From PVC group bacterium (lineage in GTDB: Bacteria; Verrucomicrobiota; Kiritimatiellia; SS1-B-03-39; PXDE01), in NCBI GenBank assembly GCA_003566475.1, contig PXDE01000555.1:1-5200 (forward strand): DNA of 5,200 nt, in the 5' to 3' direction. The notes under the pieces were generated by a model. The model had not been told where the DNA came from and searched no databases. It was given only the letters and a program-made list of their open reading frames with translations. Of the stretch, positions 1 to 5,200 are shown in pieces; position 1 is the stretch's first letter; each line of letters begins with the position of its first letter. The translations under genes and the position numbers were made by a program.

Positions 1-1
1 C

Positions 2-2569
2 CTCGCGGCTTTCGGGGCGCGGACTGCGGGCGAGCGCCCGCGCCGCCTCGGCGCGGACGGTCCAGTAGGGATGGCGGAGGGCGTCGGCCAGGGCATGGGC
101 GGCCCGGGGATCCTCGGCGAAGTCCCCAAGGGCGGTCGCGGCCCCGGTGGCGACCGCGACATCTCCCCGGAGGCCGAGGAGACGGGCCAGAAGGGGGACC
201 GGATCCTCCTCGGCCGAACGGGCGTACGCCTGGGCCACATACCATCCCGCCCCGAGGTACGTTCCGTCGAACGGAGCGCCGGTGAGTACGGCCCATTCCG
301 CGAGGGATTCCTCGTACCGACGAAGGCGGCGGGGCCACCCCCAGGCATCGAGCTCCGTAACGCCTTCCCCGCCGGCTCGGTCCTCGCCCTGAGCCCGGAC
401 CATGCGATGGGCCAGCCAGGCCCGGAGTTCGGGTTCTTTCCCCGGCATGCCCCGTTCGGCGGCGAATCGGAGAAGGTCCGACCCTCTCCCGCGGGGCCTC
501 ACGTCGCGTCGAAGGGCCAGGAACTCCTCCCACAGAACCTCCATGGCTCGGTCGGGGGCCATCGCCACTATGATCTTCTGGAACTCCCGCTGGGGACCGG
601 AAAAGTGGCTGTCGGACCGGTACGTCGCAAGGGCCGAGTCAAACGCCCTCGGGTCGGCGTCCTCGGCCAGGATTCGCAGGGATTCTCGGCGTGCCAGATA
701 CGGCTGCTGGAAATCGGCCTGGTCAAGGAGGAGCCGGGAGCGGTCAGGCTCGGGCAGGGAGGTCATGGCTCGGACCATGTCGGGGGAGACGGCCTCTTCC
801 AACATGTCGGTGAGCCTCCCGAAAAGGTCCAGGGCAAGAGCGGGAGATCGGGTGGCCAGGATCCGCATGCCTTCGGCCAGGGCGGCGGAGCGTGCGCCGG
901 GAACGTCTCGTGCGTGTCGCTCGATCCAGTCGGCCAGGACTGCGGGAACCAGCTTCCCCGCCCAGTCCAGATGGATCAGGCACGCCAGGGCCATCCCGTC
1001 GGCGGGCGCGTGGCCCGGACTCTCCGGGATGCCGAGGCGTCGGAGCAGATCCACGTCCAGACCCGGAGGCCTCAGGTTAAGTTCGCGCAGGGCCTCCAGA
1101 GAGGCGTTCAGAATGGGCATGGGACCTGTCCGATCCGAAGCAAGACTTCGCCGGGCCGCCTCCAGAACCTCGTCGGCGAACGCGTCATCGGCCAGGATCC
1201 CGATCACCTTCAGCCGGGTCTCGAGGTTCCGGGGGTCGGGCGGCGTCCTCCGGAGCCAGGCCCGGGCTTCGTCGGGCGCATAGCGGGCCAGCCAGACGCC
1301 GTCGCCGCTCTCCAGCGCGAGGGGGGTGCCGAGTCCCGCCCGGAGGGCGGCCAGCTCGGCAGGCAGTCCGGACGCGATGCGGTCGTCCAGAAGCCAGGCG
1401 GGCCGGGTCTCGAGGAGAGCGGGCGTCCAGTCCAGGTCTTCGGGCATCCGATGGGCGAAACGCCGGAAGGCCCGCTGGCCGTCGGTTGTCCGCTCGGCGA
1501 GGTCGACCAGGGCCCGGCCCGCCTCCCGGGAACCGATGCGGACGAGGCCTTCGACCGGAAGGGGGTCCTCGAAAAGCGTGGCCAGACGGATCAGGATGGG
1601 AACCCAGGCGTCGCCGCCACCATGGCTCTCGATGCAGAGGTCCGTCATCCAGCGCAAGTCATCGTAGCCATGGGGACGAATGGCGCGATGGTGAAGTTCC
1701 AGAGCCTGATCAAGATGCGTCAGCGCCTCCGGCGTGCCGATCCGGGCCAAGGCCAGTCCGTTGCGCTGCCAGGCGCGGCGCAGGTCGGCGCCCCCGGGGG
1801 GCTGCCGTTCCATCTTGGCGGCGATGGCCGGGGCGGCCGGTCCGTATCGGAGCCAGCCCAGGGCTTCGGCCAGAATGGGCGCGATATGCGTCGGTGCCGC
1901 GTCGAGGCGCGCGAGGATCGTGGCGGCGGCCTCCGGTCCGAAGGAAGCGAGGTCGGCGGCCCACGCGTCTCCGTGCAGATGCAGAGGCCGGTCTGCGTCC
2001 GGGCCCATGAGGTAGTCGAGGACAGGGGATAGGGTCTTGGGTTCCCGGTATTCCGCCAGTACGCCTACGGCCATGCGGCCGCGCCACGATCTGTCCCAGG
2101 TTTCGTGAGCCGATTCCAGGACGTCCATCATGGCCTGTGGAGCCCGGGGGTTCCGGGCATGGATCAGGCCAAGGAAGGCGGCTTCGGGCATGGGCACCCG
2201 ATGCACCGTGGCGAGAAAGGTCTCGGTGGCCTGGGAGTCGCCGATCAGGCTCAGGCTGGGCAGGGCATAGGTCTCGCCCGGCCGACGGGTCTCGAGCCCG
2301 ATGAGGGCCCGGACCGGGGGATCGGGCGAGAACGCGATCTCCCCGGCCCGCTCGCGAGCCTGGGGCGCGCGGGTTTCGATCTGGCGTCCCAGGCTCCCCG
2401 CCGGAAGGTCGGGCAGGCGGCGGACCCTGGCCGCCAGGGGCCGGCGGAGCGCGAACAGGAGCACGAGGAAGATGCCCAGCGTGACCAGCCAGGCCTGTCG
2501 CTTCTCTGCGGGCGTGAGCGGCTCGGGTCTCCTCGGAAGAATAGCCGCCGGATCAGGTGGCGAGAGCAT
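2..2569 (-). CDS. Membrane-anchored HEAT-like repeat protein, function unknown (3' end beyond left edge)
   Basis: I do not recognise a named family. The minus-strand frame stays open from an in-frame stop at 2689-2687 to the window edge, giving 856 visible codons; I checked every TTA, CTA and TCA on the plus strand and none falls in this frame below the start. Third codon positions are strongly G/C, as in the neighbouring genes. Residues 1-26 are proline-rich and polar, about 27-41 form a short hydrophobic helix (WLVTLGIFLVLLFAL), and a basic stretch follows (LRRPLAARVRR). The rest is mainly helical and rich in Ala, Leu and Arg. HEAT-like helix pairs are visible at about 197-290 (for example SFGPEAAATILARL and ALARIGTPEALTHL) and most clearly at 785-856, ending in HPYWTVRAEAARALAR (834-849), a typical PBS-lyase-type HEAT unit. 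Such solenoids usually bind proteins. I see no catalytic motif. The start at 2569 places a single helix near the N-terminus; an in-frame ATG at 2626-2624 would add 19 residues and has a GGGGAAG upstream. The gene is divergent from folP. Confidence 0.78.
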   Translation of the reverse strand, partial: MLSPPDPAAILPRRPEPLTPAEKRQAWLVTLGIFLVLLFALRRPLAARVRRLPDLPAGSLGRQIETRAPQARERAGEIAFSPDPPVRALIGLETRRPGETYALPSLSLIGDSQATETFLATVHRVPMPEAAFLGLIHARNPRAPQAMMDVLESAHETWDRSWRGRMAVGVLAEYREPKTLSPVLDYLMGPDADRPLHLHGDAWAADLASFGPEAAATILARLDAAPTHIAPILAEALGWLRYGPAAPAIAAKMERQPPGGADLRRAWQRNGLALARIGTPEALTHLDQALELHHRAIRPHGYDDLRWMTDLCIESHGGGDAWVPILIRLATLFEDPLPVEGLVRIGSREAGRALVDLAERTTDGQRAFRRFAHRMPEDLDWTPALLETRPAWLLDDRIASGLPAELAALRAGLGTPLALESGDGVWLARYAPDEARAWLRRTPPDPRNLETRLKVIGILADDAFADEVLEAARRSLASDRTGPMPILNASLEALRELNLRPPGLDVDLLRRLGIPESPGHAPADGMALACLIHLDWAGKLVPAVLADWIERHARDVPGARSAALAEGMRILATRSPALALDLFGRLTDMLEEAVSPDMVRAMTSLPEPDRSRLLLDQADFQQPYLARRESLRILAEDADPRAFDSALATYRSDSHFSGPQREFQKIIVAMAPDRAMEVLWEEFLALRRDVRPRGRGSDLLRFAAERGMPGKEPELRAWLAHRMVRAQGEDRAGGEGVTELDAWGWPRRLRRYEESLAEWAVLTGAPFDGTYLGAGWYVAQAYARSAEEDPVPLLARLLGLRGDVAVATGAATALGDFAEDPRAAHALADALRHPYWTVRAEAARALARSPRPESRE

Positions 2570-2615
2570 GCCCCGTTGTACTCGGAACCCCCGTCCGGAG
2601 AAAGCCCGGAACGCC

Positions 2616-2630
2616 CATCCATCCATCCAC
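2616..2630. repeat. Short CATC tandem repeat
   Basis: CATC is repeated three times and followed by a partial copy (CATCCATCCATCCAC). On the minus strand this gives three ATG triplets at 4-base steps, one in each frame. The one at 2626-2624 is in frame with the HEAT-like gene and is its alternative start. Three copies are too few to call a phase-variable tract with any confidence. Confidence 0.6.
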
Positions 2631-2646
2631 TTCCCCGCCAACGCCC

Positions 2647-2669
2647 GAAATTTCCGGCAAAGGTTTGCC
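2647..2669. repeat. Inverted repeat in the divergent promoter region, possible operator
   Basis: GGCAAA at 2656-2661 and TTTGCC at 2664-2669 are perfect 6-bp inverted arms around a 2-bp centre. An 8-bp palindrome GAAATTTC lies just before them at 2647-2654. This patch is clearly richer in A+T than the surrounding sequence and sits between the two divergent genes. The right arm overlaps the candidate -35 element at 2665-2670. A dimeric regulator binding here could act on either or both units. That is an inference from symmetry and position; I cannot match the site to a known regulator. The arms are too short, with too tight a centre, for a stable RNA hairpin terminator. Confidence 0.35.
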
Positions 2670-2693
2670 CGTTCTCCGCCGCTCCGTTAGGCT
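2665..2693 (+). promoter_or_regulatory. Weak sigma70-like promoter candidate for folP-cdaA-cdaR
   Basis: TTGCCC at 2665-2670 and TAGGCT at 2688-2693 are separated by 17 bp. The -35 keeps TTG, and the -10 keeps the key T, A and final T. The predicted transcript start is near 2700, which would leave the folP mRNA almost leaderless and would exclude the GGAG at 2695-2698 from the message. Either folP is translated with little leader from 2709, or the true promoter lies further upstream. I saw no better match in 2570-2690. Confidence 0.22.
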
Positions 2694-2694
2694 T

Positions 2695-2698
2695 GGAG
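2695..2698 (+). promoter_or_regulatory. Ribosome binding site favouring the folP start at 2709
   Basis: GGAG at 2695-2698 lies 10 bases before the ATG at 2709 but only one base before the ATG at 2700, too close to serve the latter. A second GGAG at 2702-2705 is 3 bases from 2709. Spacing therefore argues for 2709 as the main start, although neither spacing is ideal. Confidence 0.4.
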
Positions 2699-2708
2699 CA
2701 TGGAGAGC

Positions 2709-3572
2709 ATGACGACCGCCCCCGCCGCTTCGCGCTGGACGGTCCGCGACCGTGTGCTGGATCTGGCCGGACCGCCCCTGGTGATGGGGGTGGTCAATGT
2801 CACGCCGGACTCGTTTTCGGACGGGGGCCGGTTCCTCGATCCGGCGGCGGCGGCGGACCGGGCGGAGGCCTTGCTGGCCGAGGGGGCCGACCTGCTCGAC
2901 GTGGGCGGCGAGTCCTCCCGGCCCGGCGCGGCGCCCGTGGACGAAGCCGAGGAGCGGGCCCGGGTGGTTCCGGCCGTGAAGTCGATTCTGGCCCGTCGGC
3001 CCGAAGCGGTCGTTTCCGTGGACACCACCAAGGCCGGGGTGGCCCGGGCCGCCCTTGCCGCCGGCGCGCGGATCGTCAACGACATCTCGGCCGGGGCCGA
3101 CCCGGAGATGTTCGCGGCGGTGGCGGAGGCCGGGGCCGGGCTGATCCTGATGCATATGCAGGGGCGGCCCCGGACCATGCAGGACCGTCCCGCCTATGCC
3201 GATGTGGTGGCCGAGGTGCGGACGTTTCTGGACCTTCGCCTGGCGGCGGCGATGCGGGCGGGGATTCCCGAGGACGCGCTGGCCCTCGATCCGGGCTTCG
3301 GGTTCGGCAAGGCCCTCGACCACAATCTGGCCCTGCTGCGCGGGCTGGACCGGATCGTCGCGCTGGGGCGGCCGGTGGTGGTGGGGGTGTCGCGCAAGAG
3401 CATGCTGGGGACGATCACCGGCCGGCCGGTCGGCGAGCGGCTGGCGGCAGGGCTGGCCGCCGAGGCCTTCGCCCTGGGCCGCGGGGCGACGGTTCTCCGG
3501 GTCCACGAGGCGGGGCCGGCCCGGGATCTGGCCGCGGTCTGGCACCGGCTGGCCCGAGGGGGGGCGGCATGA
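2709..3572 (+). CDS. folP: Dihydropteroate synthase
   Basis: The enzyme condenses 6-hydroxymethyl-7,8-dihydropterin pyrophosphate with p-aminobenzoate to give 7,8-dihydropteroate in cytoplasmic folate synthesis; it is the sulfonamide target. At 287 residues it has normal family length for a single-domain TIM barrel. The signatures appear in order: MGVVNVTPDSFSDGG (about 26-40, pyrophosphate-binding loop 1), DVGGESSRPGA (about 65-74, loop 2), SVDTTKA (about 103-109), IVNDISA (about 122-128), LMHMQGRP (about 147-154), DPGFGFGK (about 194-201), GVSRKSMLG (about 226-234) and LRVHE (about 263-267). The catalytic and pterin-binding residues (Asn in NVTPDSF, Asp of VNDI, Asp of DPGFGFGK, Lys of SRKS, Arg and His of RVH) are all present, so it should be active. 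I chose 2709 for its Shine-Dalgarno spacing; the ATG at 2700 would add three residues (MES). Its stop overlaps the cdaA start as ATGA, so it is the first visible gene of the operon. Confidence 0.97.
   Translation: MTTAPAASRWTVRDRVLDLAGPPLVMGVVNVTPDSFSDGGRFLDPAAAADRAEALLAEGADLLDVGGESSRPGAAPVDEAEERARVVPAVKSILARRPEAVVSVDTTKAGVARAALAAGARIVNDISAGADPEMFAAVAEAGAGLILMHMQGRPRTMQDRPAYADVVAEVRTFLDLRLAAAMRAGIPEDALALDPGFGFGKALDHNLALLRGLDRIVALGRPVVVGVSRKSMLGTITGRPVGERLAAGLAAEAFALGRGATVLRVHEAGPARDLAAVWHRLARGGAA
3556..3564 (+). promoter_or_regulatory. Ribosome binding site of cdaA inside folP
   Basis: A purine run GAGGGGGGG at 3556-3564 ends 4 bases before the cdaA ATG at 3569 and lies within the last folP codons. 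Together with the ATGA overlap it points to coupled translation, with ribosomes ending folP restarting on cdaA. Confidence 0.6.
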
Positions 3573-4408
3573 ACTACGACCTCCTTCTGCGCGTCTGGCC
3601 CGGCCGCGACGGCATGGTGGAGATCCTGGTCCTCACGGCGGGCATCTACTTCCTGCTCACCTTCCTGCGGGGCACCCGGGGCGCGGCCGTGCTTACCGGT
3701 CTGGCCGTGAGCCTGGTCCTGCTCTACGGCCTGGTCAACTTCCTGGGTCTGCTCACCCTGGGCTGGATCCTCCAGGGCTTTCTGGTCTACCTGGCCATCT
3801 CCATGGTGGTCATCTTCCAGCCCGAGATCCGGTGGGCCCTGGCCGAGCTGGGCCGGCGGCCCCGCTGGGGCAAGGCGGCGGCCGAGGAGCGCTCCGCCAT
3901 GATCGACGACATCGTCGAGGCGGTGAGCACCCTGTCCGACAAGAAGATCGGGGCCCTGATCGCCATCGAGCGGCATATCGGCATCCGGGGCATCCGGGAG
4001 ACCGGCACCCCGGTCGACAGCGCCCTGTCTCCGGAGCTGCTGGGCAGCCTGTTCTTTCCCAAGTCGCCCCTGCACGACGGCGGGGTGGTGGTCAAGGACG
4101 GCCGCATCCAGGCCGCCGGCTGCGTGTTTCCCCTGTCCGGGCGGGCCGAGCTGAGCCGCACCCTGGGTACCCGGCACCGGGCGGCGGTCGGCCTCACCGA
4201 GGAGTGCGATGCCCTCGTGGTGGTGGTGTCGGAGGAGACCGGGAACATCTCGGTGGCCTTCAACGGGCAGCTCCGTCGCGGGCTCGATCCCCCGTCCCTG
4301 CGGCGGATCCTGCATTCCATCCTGAGCCGGGCCTCGGCCCTGGCCCCGGCCCGCGGGGCCGAGGCCGCGGCTGCCGAGGAGATTCTGGCCGGGGAGGTGG
4401 CGGAATGA
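3569..4408 (+). CDS. cdaA: Membrane diadenylate cyclase (DisA_N/DAC domain)
   Basis: The protein makes cyclic di-AMP from two ATP at the inner face of the cytoplasmic membrane. In other bacteria this messenger controls potassium and osmolyte uptake and cell-wall homeostasis. The 279 residues match the usual CdaA/DacA length of about 273. Three hydrophobic helices occupy about 15-33, 38-62 and 64-83, ending in the typical VIFQPEIR. A short linker leads to the cyclase domain (about 105-255). Visible motifs are SALSPELLGSLFFPKSPLHDGG (here residues 151-172, with catalytic Asp170), RTLGTRHRAAVG containing the RHR motif at 202-204, and VVSEETGNISVAFNG at 219-233. The usual DGA motif reads DGG (Gly172 for Ala); Asp and the first Gly are intact. 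The start is fixed by the overlap with folP and the purine-rich site before it. The longer same-frame extension upstream, to 2105, runs antisense to the left gene and in the wrong frame through folP, so it is not real. The alternative DisA or CdaS types lack this three-helix N-terminus. Confidence 0.97.
   Translation: MNYDLLLRVWPGRDGMVEILVLTAGIYFLLTFLRGTRGAAVLTGLAVSLVLLYGLVNFLGLLTLGWILQGFLVYLAISMVVIFQPEIRWALAELGRRPRWGKAAAEERSAMIDDIVEAVSTLSDKKIGALIAIERHIGIRGIRETGTPVDSALSPELLGSLFFPKSPLHDGGVVVKDGRIQAAGCVFPLSGRAELSRTLGTRHRAAVGLTEECDALVVVVSEETGNISVAFNGQLRRGLDPPSLRRILHSILSRASALAPARGAEAAAAEEILAGEVAE
4393..4399 (+). promoter_or_regulatory. Strong ribosome binding site of cdaR inside cdaA
   Basis: GGAGGTG at 4393-4399 is a full complement to the 16S rRNA anti-Shine-Dalgarno core and ends 5 bases before the ATG at 4405. 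It is the best ribosome site in the window and fixes the start of the YbbR gene. It suggests that cdaR is translated efficiently in its own right as well as by coupling. Confidence 0.75.
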
Positions 4409-5200
4409 TCCGGCTGCCCCGTCCCGTCCGCGAGGTCTCCCGCAACTGGCGCATCCTGCTGCTGTCGTTCGCGCTGGCTTCGGCGGCCTGGCATGTGGCC
4501 CAGGACAAGCTCAACTTCGCCCGGCTGTTCGCCGAGGTGCCGGTCCAGGTCCGGGTGCCCGAGGGCCTGTCCCTGCTCCGGCTCGAGCCCGCCACCGTGG
4601 TCGTGCGGCTGCGGGGGCTGGAGCGCGACCTCCGGGCGGTCAACCCCGCGTCCGTGGAGGTGGACCTCGATCTGACCGGCCTCGACGGGGGGCCCGAGGT
4701 CCGGGCCGTGATCCGCAACCGGGATGTCCGCTTCCCCGGCAATTTCCAGGTCGCGGACGTGAGCCCCCGCGAGGTCGATCTGGTGATCGACGCCATGGCC
4801 GAACGGTCGGTGCCGGTGAAGCCCCGCATCCGGGGCACCCCGGCGGGCGGGGTGGAGTTCGAGCTTCGGACCACCCCGGCCACGGCCCGGGTGTCGGGCC
4901 CCCGGTCCCTCATCGCCAACCTGGAAAGCATCGCGACCGAGGAGATCGACATCGACGGGCTGCGCCAGTCGCGGACCGTGGTGGTGCCGCTGGCCGCCCC
5001 GCCCGACGTTCCCTGGATTCGCCTGGATCCCTCCCGGGTCCAGGTCGAGCTTCAGGTGGTGGACCGGTCCGTCGCCCGCGAGTTCGAGGGCATCCCGATC
5101 CGGATCCTGGAGGCGGCGGGGCGCCGGGCCGACCTCATCACCGTCCCGGCCGAGGCGGCGGTCACCCTGGCCGGCCGGGCCGATGTGGTGGCCAGCCTCG
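4405..5200 (+). CDS. cdaR: YbbR-repeat protein, regulator of CdaA (3' end beyond right edge)
   Basis: The visible 265 residues start with a short basic cytoplasmic tail (MIRLPRPVREVSRNWR) and one signal-anchor helix at about 16-32. Extracytoplasmic YbbR beta-domains follow. Repeat 1 spans about 44-129 (core LEPATVVVRLRG, then VEVDLDLTGL), repeat 2 about 135-219 (core TTPATARVSGP, then EEIDIDGL), and repeat 3 begins near 226 (core VPAEAAVTLAG) and is cut at the edge. The three share the pattern of a Pro-Ala step, alternating Val and a Gly turn, followed by a Val/Ile-Asp strand. Well-studied CdaR proteins have up to four such domains in about 480 residues, so one or more further repeats probably lie outside. 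In Firmicutes, CdaR binds CdaA in the membrane and adjusts its activity. That role is inferred here from the adjacent cdaA and the ATGA overlap. YbbR repeats diverge quickly, so assignment rests on architecture plus context. Confidence 0.92.
   Translation, partial: MIRLPRPVREVSRNWRILLLSFALASAAWHVAQDKLNFARLFAEVPVQVRVPEGLSLLRLEPATVVVRLRGLERDLRAVNPASVEVDLDLTGLDGGPEVRAVIRNRDVRFPGNFQVADVSPREVDLVIDAMAERSVPVKPRIRGTPAGGVEFELRTTPATARVSGPRSLIANLESIATEEIDIDGLRQSRTVVVPLAAPPDVPWIRLDPSRVQVELQVVDRSVAREFEGIPIRILEAAGRRADLITVPAEAAVTLAGRADVVASL

Noticed and set aside
71..2032. Plus-strand open frame of 653 codons
   Set aside because: It is exactly codon-aligned antisense to the minus-strand gene. Its translation is low-complexity, rich in Gly, Arg, Gln and Pro, with no domain-like pattern, whereas the minus strand gives a membrane helix and HEAT-like repeats. 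High G+C explains the lack of stops.
2655..2669. Sigma54-like promoter (GG...GC elements within CGGCAAAGGTTTGCC)
   Set aside because: There are 9 bases between the GG and the GC, whereas sigma54 sites need 10, and the TGGCAC half is poorly matched. The symmetry is better described as an inverted repeat.
2570..2708. Riboswitch, terminator or small RNA in the intergenic region
   Set aside because: Only about 130 bp separates the two genes. I found no long stem, no U-run after a hairpin, and no known riboswitch core.
2553..3545. Minus-strand open frame of 330 codons over folP
   Set aside because: It lies opposite an unmistakable folP with all its motifs intact, and its translation has no family character.
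2105..3568. Plus-strand extension upstream of cdaA, giving an apparent 767-residue protein
   Set aside because: This part runs antisense to the left gene and then out of frame through folP, giving Gly/Arg-rich nonsense. The recognisable protein begins at the ATG at 3569 with normal family length.
3194..4952. Minus-strand frames over cdaA and cdaR
   Set aside because: They are shadows of well-recognised plus-strand genes in GC-rich sequence; their translations are rich in Gln, Arg, Pro and His without structure.

Overview
This is a GC-rich bacterial window (roughly 70% G+C by eye, with third codon positions almost always G or C). It has two divergent transcription units separated by about 130-140 bp. 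The layout and the clear Shine-Dalgarno sites fit a high-GC bacterium that makes cyclic di-AMP. The order folP-cdaA-cdaR resembles the ftsH-folP-cdaA-ybbR-glmM clusters I associate with some Deltaproteobacteria (Desulfovibrio-like) and other phyla, but the sequence alone does not fix the phylum.

Left half (2569 down to the left edge, minus strand): one uninterrupted reading frame of at least 856 codons, cut by the window edge at its 3' end. It encodes an unrecognised protein with a short N-terminal cytoplasmic or periplasmic stretch, one transmembrane helix, and a long helical region. That region includes HEAT-like (alpha-solenoid) repeats, clearest at residues about 197-290 and 785-856. This is the only gene here without an assignable function. 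Very long plus-strand frames opposite it are antisense shadows.

Intergenic region (2570-2708): the shared upstream region of both units. It holds a small A+T-richer patch with a perfect 14-bp inverted repeat (GGCAAA-GG-TTTGCC), a weak sigma70-like promoter candidate for the rightward genes, a short CATC tandem repeat, and the folP ribosome-binding site.

Right half (2709 to the right edge, plus strand): a tightly coupled operon of folP (dihydropteroate synthase, folate synthesis), cdaA (membrane diadenylate cyclase, makes cyclic di-AMP) and cdaR/ybbR (membrane-anchored YbbR-repeat regulator of CdaA, cut by the right edge). Both junctions are 4-bp ATGA overlaps, so translation is probably coupled. 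CdaA and CdaR are known partners in other bacteria; folP is a frequent but functionally unrelated neighbour. glmM would be expected just beyond the right edge.

Most of the window is conserved housekeeping sequence. I see no mobile elements, CRISPR, tRNA or rRNA genes, and no convincing new multi-gene system. The points worth a second look are the large HEAT-like membrane protein, the DGG variant of the CdaA catalytic DGA motif, and the palindrome in the divergent promoter region.
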